Shown here one piece after another: positions 19,695 through 29,014 of a DNA stretch of 64,000 bases (its first letter is position 1; each line of letters starts with the position of its first letter). The notes beneath the pieces were generated by a model. That model saw only the letters and a program-made list of their open reading frames with translations, was not told the DNA's origin and did not search any database. The position numbers were made by a program, and so were the translations under genes. The stretch spans positions 310,001 to 374,000 of the forward strand of contig NZ_CP090364.1 in the NCBI RefSeq assembly GCF_021432065.1. The letters are read 5' to 3'. Source of the DNA: Photobacterium sp. TLY01 (lineage in GTDB: Bacteria; Pseudomonadota; Gammaproteobacteria; Enterobacterales; Vibrionaceae).

Positions 19695-21149
19695 ATGCTG
19701 ATGAAAAAGCTCTTAGGCCGGAAAACTGTCAGTAAAGTGGCCAGTTTTGCTGTATTCGAAGGAAAACTGACCCTCGTCTGTCTGGCTGAAGACGGAAAAA
19801 ACTGGATCAGTGACAGTGTGGAAGTGGCTTCACGTGAGAGCTGGACGACTTCCATCGCGCAACTGATTAATACACACCAGTTAAACGGCTGCAGAATTCG
19901 CCTGGTACTCGGTCATGGCCTATATCAAAGCCTGGTCATTGATAAACCGGCCTTACCCCGTCATGAGCTGGCCAGCGCTTTACCGTTTCTGGTCAAAGAT
20001 CTGGTGACTGAACCTCCCGCTAACCTGGTGGCTGATGGGTTTGAAGAGCCCATCAAAGACAGACTGCAAGTGCTGGTGGCGCAGCGTGCTCTGGTTCAGC
20101 AACTGGTACTGGCTTGCCTGGCGAATGGCTGTGAACCTGAACTGATCACTGTGGATGAAGTGGTGCTGGGTCAGATGACGGCTGAACAACAGAGCCAGCT
20201 GGTCCTTCATTCCCGTCAGCATTCCGGTCTGCATCTGACAGCCTTCAAACAGCAGGTGATGTGTTTCCAGCGCCAGCTACGCGGTTTTTCTCAGCCTCTC
20301 ATCGGTCTGGAACAGGCTGATTTGCAGATAGACGGCCTGGCGCTTGAACTGCAGCGTTCTCTGGATTTCCTCAGTGCCCAGTTACGTGATGCCCCTATTG
20401 CCCAGGTGCTGGTCAGCTGTGACAGCGATGATAATGAGCGGCTGGCCGACGCATTGCGGCAGCGACTCAATGTGCCGGTCGCCACCGTCAGTGCTGCACC
20501 CGCTGAACTGACAGACTATGACACCCGTGTTGCCTGGGCCGCGCAGCTGCATCAGTCATTCGTCAATCTGTACAGTGACAGCCTGAAACCGCAATCTAAC
20601 TGGCTCACCCTGCCGAATTTAGTGGCTGGCTGGGCGGCAGGGGCTGTGGTGATCGGCTCGCTGGCCGGGTGGCAAAGCTGGCAGGAATACAGGGCCACCC
20701 AGTTGCTGGCACAGCAGCAAGCCCAACTGACGCAAAAGCAGACTGAGCTGGATAACGCCAAAGCCGCACTGGCCCGTCATCTGCCGAGTGAGTTAAAAGT
20801 CAAACTGAGCGGTGAGCTGGAACAGCACCTCGCGGCCAAGCAGGCCACGCTCAAGGCGATAGCCATGCATGATCACAGCCTGCAGGCCGGTTATGCCGGC
20901 ATGTTGCAGCAACTGGCGCAGGCAGCCAGTCAGGATATTTCTGTAAGCCGGATTCATGCACAGGGCAACCAGCTGGATCTGGAAGGGGTGGCTCGTTCCC
21001 CCAATGCGGTGCCCGGCTGGCTACAGAGTTTTGCCCGCTATCCTCAGCTGGCCGATCGCCGCTTCGAAGTGATGTCCCTGGGCCGCAATGAAGAGAACAT
21101 CGTGACCTTTATGCTGCATGCGCAACGCAAAACCGAGGAAAACCCATGA
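19695..21149 (+). CDS. mshI: MSHA biogenesis protein MshI
   Basis: A 484-residue inner-membrane component of the mannose-sensitive haemagglutinin (type IVa) pilus machine. The N-terminal 250 residues have the actin-like PilM fold; one hydrophobic segment (AGWAAGAVVIGSLAGW, around 310-325) is followed by a PilN-like coiled coil and periplasmic domain, so MshI looks like a PilM-PilN fusion. It starts the series mshI-J-K-L-M-N-E-G, whose genes mostly overlap or abut. The start has a poor Shine-Dalgarno; ATG at 19701 is an alternative. Confidence 0.9.
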   Translation: MLMKKLLGRKTVSKVASFAVFEGKLTLVCLAEDGKNWISDSVEVASRESWTTSIAQLINTHQLNGCRIRLVLGHGLYQSLVIDKPALPRHELASALPFLVKDLVTEPPANLVADGFEEPIKDRLQVLVAQRALVQQLVLACLANGCEPELITVDEVVLGQMTAEQQSQLVLHSRQHSGLHLTAFKQQVMCFQRQLRGFSQPLIGLEQADLQIDGLALELQRSLDFLSAQLRDAPIAQVLVSCDSDDNERLADALRQRLNVPVATVSAAPAELTDYDTRVAWAAQLHQSFVNLYSDSLKPQSNWLTLPNLVAGWAAGAVVIGSLAGWQSWQEYRATQLLAQQQAQLTQKQTELDNAKAALARHLPSELKVKLSGELEQHLAAKQATLKAIAMHDHSLQAGYAGMLQQLAQAASQDISVSRIHAQGNQLDLEGVARSPNAVPGWLQSFARYPQLADRRFEVMSLGRNEENIVTFMLHAQRKTEENP

Positions 21150-21781
21150 ATATCTGGTCTACTCTGGTCACCCGGTTTGACGCACTGAACCGACGTGAAC
21201 AGTGGCTGGTGGCTGTGACGGGCTGGCTGATGCTGGTACTGGTCGGTTATCAATTGTTACTGGAACCCATACAGCAATCACTGACATCCCTGACAAGGCA
21301 GCAGCAGTCGGTGCAAGCCAGCCTGATCAAAAATGACGGGGATCTGGTCCGGATCCGGCGACAGCTCAGCAGCGATCCCGATCAGGTGCTGGATGAAAAA
21401 ATCCGCCAGCTGCAAGGCAGTAACGCCCGGCTGGATAATGAGCTTCAAGAGCGTGTTGCCAGTCTGGTCACACCGGTCCAGATGGCTGCGTTGATGGAGC
21501 AGGTGCTGCAGCACTCCCAGCGTCTGAAGCTGGTGTCGCTGGAATCACTGCCGCCGGCACAACTGATCAACGGTGAGGATGCCGGTTATTACATTCATCC
21601 CGTCCGGCTGACACTGCGGGGCCGTTATTTTGATTTGGTTGATTACCTGCAGCAGCTGGAAGCGTTGCCGGTGAAATACTATTGGCGAAGTCTGGATTAT
21701 CAGGTAGACAAATACCCGCTTTCGGATATACAACTAGATGTCTATACGTTGGGTGAAAGTAAGGACTTTATCGGTGGTTAA
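21146..21781 (+). CDS. mshJ: MSHA biogenesis protein MshJ
   Basis: A 211-residue bitopic inner-membrane protein of PilO type: a short cytoplasmic N-terminus, one hydrophobic segment (about 20-38, WLVAVTGWLMLVLVGY), a coiled coil (about 45-110) and a periplasmic domain. It should pair with MshI to form the alignment complex between the ATPase and the secretin. It overlaps mshI by 4 bp (ATGA), which points to coupled translation. Confidence 0.9.
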   Translation: MNIWSTLVTRFDALNRREQWLVAVTGWLMLVLVGYQLLLEPIQQSLTSLTRQQQSVQASLIKNDGDLVRIRRQLSSDPDQVLDEKIRQLQGSNARLDNELQERVASLVTPVQMAALMEQVLQHSQRLKLVSLESLPPAQLINGEDAGYYIHPVRLTLRGRYFDLVDYLQQLEALPVKYYWRSLDYQVDKYPLSDIQLDVYTLGESKDFIGG

Positions 21782-22097
21782 ACAATTTTTATCTTTGTTG
21801 CTGTTGGTCTTGTTCAGTACTGCCTCCCTGGCTGCCAGCGATCCGACCGCGCCTTTGGGCTGGCAGGCGCCATCAGTCAAGAAAACCGTGACACAGCGTT
21901 TGCCTTCACTGGAAGGGATTATTTGTCCGGAGCAGGATCAATGCAGCGTGATTCTGAATAGCCAGGTGGTTGTACCGGGTGAGGTGATCAGTGGTTATAC
22001 CCTGAAAGGCGTCGACGGTGAGGCCGTGATCCTACAGCGCGGCAGCCGCCAGTGGCGTCTGGCTCTGTATCGCGAAGACATAACAACAAACGAATAA
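21774..22097 (+). CDS. mshK: MSHA biogenesis protein MshK
   Basis: A small (107-residue) exported protein of PilP type, expected to link the inner-membrane alignment complex to the secretin MshL. I start it at GTG 21774, which has AAGGA 8 nt upstream and gives a clear signal peptide (KQFLSLLLLVLFSTASLA) followed by SDPTAPLGW; ATG at 21738 would place 12 extra residues before the signal peptide. A Cys pair (ICPEQDQC) may form a disulfide. It overlaps the end of mshJ by 8 bp. Confidence 0.85.
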   Translation: MVKQFLSLLLLVLFSTASLAASDPTAPLGWQAPSVKKTVTQRLPSLEGIICPEQDQCSVILNSQVVVPGEVISGYTLKGVDGEAVILQRGSRQWRLALYREDITTNE

Positions 22098-22113
22098 AAA
22101 AGTGAATTTTAAC

Positions 22114-23781
22114 ATGCGCTTATTGTTAATTGGGATGACAACAACCCTGCTGACGGCCTGCTCTGCAAACATGGGCCACCATCAACCGGTCGAGGTGCAG
22201 CAAGCGTTGAATCAGGCTAAAAATGAGGCACAGAGCCGGCCTCTGACGGACTTGCCATCGGCCGTGAGCGCCGATTTGATGCCTAGCCTGAGTCGTTCTG
22301 CCTATGGCAGCCGTGGTGCGTACGAGCGGCGATTTCGGGTCAATGCCCGCGCAGTGGACGCCCGCGCCTTTTTTTCCAGCCTGGTTCGTGGCACGGCGTT
22401 TAACATGGTGATCCACCCTGAGGTCAGCGGCCGGGTCACACTCACCCTGCAGGATGTGACCTTAGATGAAGTGCTGAAGGTCGCTTCGGATATCTATGGG
22501 TATGATATCCAGCGCCAGGGCAATATTATTCAGGTGTTCCCTGCCACATTGCGGACGGAAGTCATTCCTGTGGATTATCTGCAGTTGCAGCGGCGTGGCC
22601 TTTCTCTGACCTCCCTGACCACGGGCTCGATCAGCAGCCCGGATAACAGTATCGACAATCAGTCGGACAATCGTCGCAATAGCAACAACGACGATGATGA
22701 CAACCGTAACCGCGGCAGTAATAACGGCGATCGCTCCTCCTACTCTACGGGCGGTACCCGGATTGAAACGCGCTCCGACAGTGATTTCTGGGGCCAGCTG
22801 CAAAAGGCGGTTCAGGCCATGATCGGGACCGGGCAGGGGCGCAGTATTGTGGTGTCGCCGCAGGCCAGCCTGCTGACAGTGAAAGCGTTTCCGAATGAAT
22901 TGCGCGAAGTGCGCGAATTTCTCGGTGTCTCGAAAAAGCGTCTGCAGCGTCAGGTGGTGCTGGAGGCCAAGATCATGGAAGTAACCCTCAACGACAGTTA
23001 CCAGCAGGGCATTAACTGGAGCAACATTACCAAAACCATCGGTGGCACCGGCATTATTTTCGGCCGCACCGGGCCAGATATTTTGCCGGGTGGCAGTGAG
23101 ATTGCCAATTTGCTGGGCGGACAAACCAATATCACCATTTCAGACAGTAATTTCTCTGCAGTCCTGAGTTTTCTGCAGACGCAGGGCGATCTGAATGTGC
23201 TGTCCAGCCCGCGTGTGACTGCTGCCAATAACCAGAAAGCGGTGATCAAGGTCGGGGGCGATCAGTATTTCGTCACGGAAGTGGACGGCGGGGAAGCCGT
23301 GACCGATGGCGGCGTGGCCTCGCCGGAAGTGGTGCTGACACCTTTCTTCTCGGGCATTTCTCTGGATGTGACCCCCCAGATTGATGATGACGGCGGCGTC
23401 CTGCTCCATGTGCATCCTACTGTGGTTGAAGTGACTGAAGAAGTGAAGGAAATTGCGCTGGGTGACACCTTTGGCACCTACAGCCTGCCGCTGGCCCGAA
23501 GCTCAGTACGTGAGTCTGACTCTGTGATTCATGCCAGCAGCGGGGATGTGGTGGTGATTGGCGGTTTGATGAAATCGTCCCTGAAAGATCAGCAGACCAA
23601 AGTCCCTTTGCTTGGCGATATTCCTGGCCTTGGTTATCTGTTCCGTAACATCAATAAAGTGCAGACCAAAACTGAGCTGGTGATTTTGCTCAAACCCACA
23701 GTGGTGGGCGATCAGACCTGGCAGCAGGAAATTGAACGCTCCCGTGCTCTGGTCGATCAATGGTTCCCGGACCAAGGATAA
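22114..23781 (+). CDS. mshL: MSHA secretin MshL
   Basis: The outer-membrane secretin channel of the MSHA pilus. The ATG at 22114 gives a lipoprotein signal MRLLLIGMTTTLLTAC (lipidated Cys16); a GTG at 22102 is an in-frame alternative, and neither has a good Shine-Dalgarno. After the STN/N-type domains (about 75-165) comes a striking Asp/Asn/Arg/Ser-rich linker (encoded around 22650-22745), then the secretin core with VLEAKIMEVTLND and the C-terminal VPLLGDIPGLGYLF signature. It lies between mshK and mshM with short spacers. Confidence 0.93.
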   Translation: MRLLLIGMTTTLLTACSANMGHHQPVEVQQALNQAKNEAQSRPLTDLPSAVSADLMPSLSRSAYGSRGAYERRFRVNARAVDARAFFSSLVRGTAFNMVIHPEVSGRVTLTLQDVTLDEVLKVASDIYGYDIQRQGNIIQVFPATLRTEVIPVDYLQLQRRGLSLTSLTTGSISSPDNSIDNQSDNRRNSNNDDDDNRNRGSNNGDRSSYSTGGTRIETRSDSDFWGQLQKAVQAMIGTGQGRSIVVSPQASLLTVKAFPNELREVREFLGVSKKRLQRQVVLEAKIMEVTLNDSYQQGINWSNITKTIGGTGIIFGRTGPDILPGGSEIANLLGGQTNITISDSNFSAVLSFLQTQGDLNVLSSPRVTAANNQKAVIKVGGDQYFVTEVDGGEAVTDGGVASPEVVLTPFFSGISLDVTPQIDDDGGVLLHVHPTVVEVTEEVKEIALGDTFGTYSLPLARSSVRESDSVIHASSGDVVVIGGLMKSSLKDQQTKVPLLGDIPGLGYLFRNINKVQTKTELVILLKPTVVGDQTWQQEIERSRALVDQWFPDQG

Positions 23782-23787
23782 CAGCCC

Positions 23788-24630
23788 ATGTATCTGTCGC
23801 ACTTCGGTTTTGAGCAGTTCCCTTTCCGGTTAACGCCGGATACCGGGCTGTTTCATGCGCTGCCGCCGCATCTGGAAGCGATCCAAATGACTTTGTCTGC
23901 GCTGGCGATGGGGGAAGGGGTGATTCAGATCGCCGGGGAAGTCGGGACAGGAAAAACGCTGGTTTGCCGGATGCTGGTCCGGCAGTTGCCTGAGCACTAT
24001 GATCTGGCTTATTTGCCGACGCCGGCCATGAGTGGACGGGAATTACGGGCGGCACTGGCCAAGGAGCTAGGTCTTCAGCCGGACGGGGATGGCCTGACCC
24101 TGACTGAATCGCTGCATCAGTCACTGATTGAACGCAAACGCGGTGGACGCGCTGTTGTGGTGTTGCTCGACGAAGCACAGGCATTGCCCGATGAGGCGCT
24201 CGAAGCGTTACGGCTGCTGGGCAACCTGGAAACGGAACAGGAAAAACTTTTGCATATTGTGCTGCTTGGTCAGCCTGAGCTGGATGCACGACTCGCCTCC
24301 CCGCAACTGCGCCAGTTTCGCCAGCGTATTACTTTTCGTGCTGTGCTGCGGCCGCTGGATATGGCGGAAACTGTGTCTTATATCGAACATCGTCTGAGCA
24401 AAGCGGGCGGTGAGGCGGGGCTGATGCCGTTGGCCCGGCAGAAAGCGATCTGGCACGCCAGCAGGGGCATCCCCAGACTGGTCAATCAGCTCTGTCATAA
24501 AGCCTTGATCGTGGCCTGCAGCACAGGTGAAGCCACGGTCAGCCGCAAAGCGGTGCAGGCCGCAATCCGAGATACCCAAACCGCGCGCCAGCCGCGCTGG
24601 CACGACCCGATCTTATGGGGATGGAGCTGA
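23788..24630 (+). CDS. mshM: MSHA biogenesis ATPase MshM
   Basis: A 280-residue AAA+ ATPase of the ExeA/GspA type. Walker A GEVGTGKT begins at about residue 50 and Walker B is VVVLLDEAQALP. ExeA-like proteins help place or assemble secretins through the cell wall; MshM lacks the C-terminal peptidoglycan-binding domain of ExeA, so it probably needs a partner such as MshN. It begins 6 nt after mshL and ends just before mshN. Confidence 0.9.
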   Translation: MYLSHFGFEQFPFRLTPDTGLFHALPPHLEAIQMTLSALAMGEGVIQIAGEVGTGKTLVCRMLVRQLPEHYDLAYLPTPAMSGRELRAALAKELGLQPDGDGLTLTESLHQSLIERKRGGRAVVVLLDEAQALPDEALEALRLLGNLETEQEKLLHIVLLGQPELDARLASPQLRQFRQRITFRAVLRPLDMAETVSYIEHRLSKAGGEAGLMPLARQKAIWHASRGIPRLVNQLCHKALIVACSTGEATVSRKAVQAAIRDTQTARQPRWHDPILWGWS

Positions 24631-24632
24631 GC

Positions 24633-25838
24633 ATGAGTGAAGTGAATAAAATGCTCAATAGTTTGAGCCAGAATCAGGCACCGCAGGCGGTGCCTGAACT
24701 GAAACCGGCGCGGGTCAACCCCTTGCCTAAAACGCTGTGGCCCCGCTGGCTGTTTGCTGCATTGTTGATCTCAGGGACGGCTGGTGCCACCGGCTGGTGG
24801 TTTGGACACAGCCGCGCGGAGAGCCGCTCAGTGGTTGAAGAGAGACTGGCACCAGTTGAGACCCCGACAGCGCCTGTAGCGGTTAAATCCGCGCCGGACC
24901 CGGTCGGGGAGTTTCTGCAAACCACAGGTCAAGCGGCTGATGAGAAAACAGCGTTGAGCAAGCAGCCGGACAACAAGCCTGCAACGGCCAGCCCAACCCA
25001 AACGGCTGTGTTGCCCGTTGTGAAAAAAGTGCCCGTTGCGCAGGCTGCCAGCCAGACAAAGACCACAGCTGTGGCGAAATCGGATACGGTGCCAGCGGCC
25101 CCTCGCGCGACAACACCTGAGCGTACTGCGCAGACGGTACCGGCCGCCGTTCAGGCGGATACTGGTGAAACTGAGCCAAAGATAATCGCTGCGACGATGG
25201 ACAGTACCGGGCCTTCAGAAGAAGGAGACGCAGGTTTATCAATTGAAAGCATTGCCCTGTCGCCTGAGCAGCTTGCCCAGACGGATTACGACAAGGCGAT
25301 GAAAGCTTTAGCGGAAGGGGACACACGCAAGGCCACCAACTACCTGAAATCGGCACTGGACTATCAACCTGACTGGACGGAGGCCCGCCAGCGTTTGTCT
25401 GCCCTGTATTACGGCCGCGGCGATGTCAGGCGTGCAATGCTGACACTGCAGCAGGGGCTGGCCAAACAGCCCAACCAGCAGGATCTGCGCCTGACGATGG
25501 CCAAGCTGCTGACGCAGGAATCTCAGCCTGAAGTGGCGCTGGAGGTGCTCAGCGAAATGCCGTCGCAGCCAGCCAGTGAATTTCTGGCCTTGCGCGGTGC
25601 GCTGGCCCAGCAACTCAATGATCAGCCACTGGCACTGAGCAGTTACCAGAAACTGGTGGATGCTGAACCGTTCGATGGCCGCTGGTGGCTGGGGCTGGGT
25701 ATTGCCCTTGACCGCAGTCAGGAGAACGCCAAGGCGGTTGCGGCTTATACTCAGGCGCTGAAACTGGGGCAGGTTTCCGGCCAGTCGCAGCAGTTCATTC
25801 GCCAGCGTCTTGCCGCACTGAAGACACAGGAGGGCTGA
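24633..25838 (+). CDS. mshN: MSHA biogenesis protein MshN (TPR protein)
   Basis: A 401-residue bitopic protein: a short cytoplasmic N-terminus, one membrane segment (about 26-43, LFAALLISGTAGATGWWF), a long Ala/Thr/Pro/Lys-rich periplasmic stalk (about 60-200), and a TPR region (about 215-395) suited to protein binding. The start is ATG 24633 (MSEVNKMLNSL), with GGAG 6 nt upstream; earlier in-frame ATGs at 24615 and 24621 lie inside mshM. It begins 2 nt after the mshM stop. Confidence 0.88.
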   Translation: MSEVNKMLNSLSQNQAPQAVPELKPARVNPLPKTLWPRWLFAALLISGTAGATGWWFGHSRAESRSVVEERLAPVETPTAPVAVKSAPDPVGEFLQTTGQAADEKTALSKQPDNKPATASPTQTAVLPVVKKVPVAQAASQTKTTAVAKSDTVPAAPRATTPERTAQTVPAAVQADTGETEPKIIAATMDSTGPSEEGDAGLSIESIALSPEQLAQTDYDKAMKALAEGDTRKATNYLKSALDYQPDWTEARQRLSALYYGRGDVRRAMLTLQQGLAKQPNQQDLRLTMAKLLTQESQPEVALEVLSEMPSQPASEFLALRGALAQQLNDQPLALSSYQKLVDAEPFDGRWWLGLGIALDRSQENAKAVAAYTQALKLGQVSGQSQQFIRQRLAALKTQEG

Positions 25839-25842
25839 ACCG

Positions 25843-27585
25843 ATGCAGCTGAGATTACGCAAACGTCTGGGGGATCTGCTGGTTGAAGAAGGCATCGTCC
25901 GGCAGGAACAGCTCGATCTGGCACTGGAGCAGCAACGCAGTACCGGCCGCAAGCTGGGTGATACTCTGATTAGCATGGATTTTTTGGGCGAACAGCAATT
26001 GCTGGCCTTCCTGTCCCGTCAGTTGGATATCCCGCTGATCGACCTGAACCGGGTGGCAGTCGACAGTGAAGCCGTTGGCCTGCTACCGGAAGTGCATGCC
26101 CGTCGGCTGAGGGCGCTGGTGATCAGCCACCGGGGCGATACTGTCCGGGTGGCCATGAGTGATCCGGCCGACCTGGCCGCCCAGGAAGCGGTGCTGAATC
26201 AGCTGTATCAGTTCCGGGTGGAGCTGGTGATTGCCCCGGAACATCAGCTGATTGCCTCGTTTGACCGTTATTACCGCCGAACCAAGGAAATAGCCTCTTT
26301 TGCCGAGCAGTTGCATGCCGAGCATCAGGCCAACAGCGATTTTAGCTTCAGTGTTGATCATTACGACAATGAAGAAGTGACAGTCGTCAAGCTGATCAAT
26401 TCCCTGTTCGAAGATGCCATTCAGGTGGGCGCCTCGGATATCCATATCGAACCGGATGCCAGCGTACTGCGTATTCGTCAGCGCATTGATGGTGTGCTCC
26501 ATGAAACCCTGCTGAACGAGTCTGCCATCGCTTCGGCTTTGGTGCTGCGCCTGAAACTCATGAGCGGACTGGACATTTCTGAGAAACGTTTGCCGCAGGA
26601 CGGCCGTTTTAACGTGACGGTTCGCGGCCACTCGGTGGATGTGCGTGTCTCGACTATGCCGGTGCAGTACGGTGAATCTGTCGTGATGCGTCTGCTGGAT
26701 CAGTCAGCCGGTATTTTGAGTCTGGATCAGATTGGCATGCCGGCCGATATTCTTGCCCGCTTCCGGCGTCAACTCAAACGCCCGCATGGCATGATTTTGG
26801 TGACCGGCCCGACCGGCTCAGGTAAAACGACCACCCTTTACGGCGCACTGAGCGAGCTGAATAAACCCGGTAAGAAGCTGATCACCGCCGAAGATCCGGT
26901 GGAATACCGGCTGCCGCGGGTGAATCAGGTGCAGGTGAATACCAAAATCGGCCTGACGTTTTCCGGCATCCTGCGGACTTTTCTGCGTCAGGACCCGGAT
27001 ATTATTCTGGTCGGGGAAATGCGGGATCAGGAAACTGTGGAAATCGGTCTGCGCGCTGCGCTGACCGGACACCTGGTGCTGTCGACACTCCATACCAATG
27101 ATGCGGTAGACAGTGCCCTGAGGATGATGGACATGGAAGCGCCAGGCTATCTGGTGGCCAGTGCGGTTCGGGCCGTGCTGGCTCAGCGTCTGGTCCGCCG
27201 AATCTGTCAGGACTGCAGCCATGAGGTGTCGCCGGATGCTGCAGAGCTGCAATGGCTGAAAGCCTGTTTTCCGTCTTCAGCCGAGCAGACATTCCGGCAG
27301 GGCAGAGGCTGTCAGAGCTGTAACCTGACCGGCTATAAAGGCCGGATTGGGGTGTTTGAATTGCTGGAAATGACGCCGGCCATGATGGATGCACTGCGCG
27401 CCAATGATGCGATGGCGTTTGCGCAGCTGGCGCGTGCTTCTGAAGGTTATCAGCCGCTGATTGAGTCTGCGATGGCACTGGCACTGGCCGGGCAAACCAG
27501 CCTGGAAGAAGTGCTGCAGCTGAGTGAAGGGGATTACCTGATCCCCGAGTTCGATGCGTTCACGGCGTCACCGGAGTCTCGCTGA
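25843..27585 (+). CDS. mshE: MSHA pilus extension ATPase MshE, c-di-GMP binding
   Basis: The hexameric motor that drives MSHA pilus extension. The 580-residue GspE/PilB-type protein has an N-terminal MshEN domain with two tandem RLGxxL...Q motifs (about 8-31 and 37-60), the known c-di-GMP binding signature; Walker A GPTGSGKT at 322-329; the Asp and His boxes; Walker B VGEMRD; and a four-cysteine zinc site (CQDC...CQSC). c-di-GMP should therefore promote piliation. No mshT/pilT-type retraction ATPase lies in this cluster. It starts 4 nt after mshN. Confidence 0.95.
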   Translation: MQLRLRKRLGDLLVEEGIVRQEQLDLALEQQRSTGRKLGDTLISMDFLGEQQLLAFLSRQLDIPLIDLNRVAVDSEAVGLLPEVHARRLRALVISHRGDTVRVAMSDPADLAAQEAVLNQLYQFRVELVIAPEHQLIASFDRYYRRTKEIASFAEQLHAEHQANSDFSFSVDHYDNEEVTVVKLINSLFEDAIQVGASDIHIEPDASVLRIRQRIDGVLHETLLNESAIASALVLRLKLMSGLDISEKRLPQDGRFNVTVRGHSVDVRVSTMPVQYGESVVMRLLDQSAGILSLDQIGMPADILARFRRQLKRPHGMILVTGPTGSGKTTTLYGALSELNKPGKKLITAEDPVEYRLPRVNQVQVNTKIGLTFSGILRTFLRQDPDIILVGEMRDQETVEIGLRAALTGHLVLSTLHTNDAVDSALRMMDMEAPGYLVASAVRAVLAQRLVRRICQDCSHEVSPDAAELQWLKACFPSSAEQTFRQGRGCQSCNLTGYKGRIGVFELLEMTPAMMDALRANDAMAFAQLARASEGYQPLIESAMALALAGQTSLEEVLQLSEGDYLIPEFDAFTASPESR

Positions 27586-28802
27586 TGCCGAGGTTCGAGT
27601 ACCGGGGACGGGGCAGTCAGGGACAACTGAAGAAAGGCCAGCTAGATGCGGTAAGCGCGGAAGCGGCCGCTGATCAGTTGATGCGACAAGGGATTATTCC
27701 ATTGGAGATCCGCCGTGGCCGGAGCGACAGTCCGCTGACGCTGGGCGGTCTGTTGCAGCGCAATGTGCCACTGGAAGCCATGGTGATTCTGTGCCGTCAG
27801 CTGTACAGCCTGACCAAAGCTGGCGTGCCGCTGCTGCGGGCTATGAAAGGGCTGGAGCAGAGTACCAGCCACCCGTTACTGCAATCGACCATTGATGCCG
27901 TGACTGTGGAGCTGACCAACGGTCGAGCGCTGTCGCAGGCGATGAAAATGCATCCGAAGGTGTTCTCCGAGCTGTTCGTGTCGATGATCCATGTGGGTGA
28001 AAATACCGGTCGCCTGGAAGATGCCCTGCTGCAACTGGCGCAGTATTATGAGCAGGAACTGGAAACCCGGCGACGGATCAAATCGGCCATGCGTTATCCG
28101 ATGTTTGTGCTCAGTGCGATTTTGCTGGCGATGATCGTACTCAATACCAAAGTGATCCCGCAATTTGCTTCCATGTTCAGCCGGTTTGGCGTCGAATTGC
28201 CTCTGCCGACCCGTATTTTAATCGGTACCTCAGATTTTATGCTGAGTTACTGGCCCTTGTTGCTCGGCGGCTCAGTGGTCAGCTGGATTGGCTTGAAAGC
28301 CTGGCAGCGCACTCCGGAAGGCCAGGAAAAGTGGGACCACTGGCGCCTGAAAGTCCCAGTCGTGGGCGATATCATCAACCGGGCTCAGCTGTCACGGTTT
28401 GCCCGCACTTTTGCCCTGATGATCCGTGCTGGTGTGCCCCTGAATCAGGCGATCCAGCTATCGGCAGAAGCACTGGAAAACCGCTTTCTGGAAAATCGTC
28501 TGATCGACATGAAAAACGGCATTGAAGGTGGCAGCAGTATTACGCAAACCGCCCGGCAAAGTGGCATCTTCACCCCGCTGGTACTGCAGATGATTGCGGT
28601 GGGTGAAGAAACCGGTCAGGTCGATGAACTGTTGCATGAAGTCTCGGATTTTTATGATCGTGAAGTGGATTACGATCTGAAAACACTGACCGCCAGGATC
28701 GAACCGTTTCTATTGGCTGTTGTGGCTGGCATGGTGCTGATTCTGGCGCTGGGGATCTTCCTGCCGATGTGGAATTTACTCGATGTTGCGCGCGGGGCTT
28801 AA
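27585..28802 (+). CDS. mshG: MSHA inner-membrane platform protein MshG
   Basis: The GspF/PilC-type platform protein on which MshE acts to add pilin subunits. The 405-residue protein has two T2SF repeats (about 70-190 and 270-395), each followed by hydrophobic segments (MFVLSAILLAMIVLNT, LLGGSVVSWIGL, LLAVVAGMVLILALGIFLP). It overlaps the mshE stop by one base (TGATG). It is the last gene of the first msh block; mshF, which usually follows, is not found. Confidence 0.94.
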   Translation: MPRFEYRGRGSQGQLKKGQLDAVSAEAAADQLMRQGIIPLEIRRGRSDSPLTLGGLLQRNVPLEAMVILCRQLYSLTKAGVPLLRAMKGLEQSTSHPLLQSTIDAVTVELTNGRALSQAMKMHPKVFSELFVSMIHVGENTGRLEDALLQLAQYYEQELETRRRIKSAMRYPMFVLSAILLAMIVLNTKVIPQFASMFSRFGVELPLPTRILIGTSDFMLSYWPLLLGGSVVSWIGLKAWQRTPEGQEKWDHWRLKVPVVGDIINRAQLSRFARTFALMIRAGVPLNQAIQLSAEALENRFLENRLIDMKNGIEGGSSITQTARQSGIFTPLVLQMIAVGEETGQVDELLHEVSDFYDREVDYDLKTLTARIEPFLLAVVAGMVLILALGIFLPMWNLLDVARGA

Positions 28803-29014
28803 CGCCGTCGGATGAGATGCGCATTCAGCGCGAGAATAAAGTTTTGTTAGTGATATTGTTGTCATTGAAATACTTTGCTATCCAATTCTAAGTTGCAGTA
28901 AATATTAGGAAAATGTGCAATAACCCGATTATTTCCACTGGTATTTTTTTATGATCATGCGAGAATGACTACTTACATCATTTTGACGCCCGTTCGTCAT
29001 GTTTTTGGCAGCTT

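Noticed and set aside
28803-29014. Sigma-54 promoter before mshB
   Set aside because: I looked for a TGGCAC-N5-TTGC type -24/-12 element and found none convincing in the gap.
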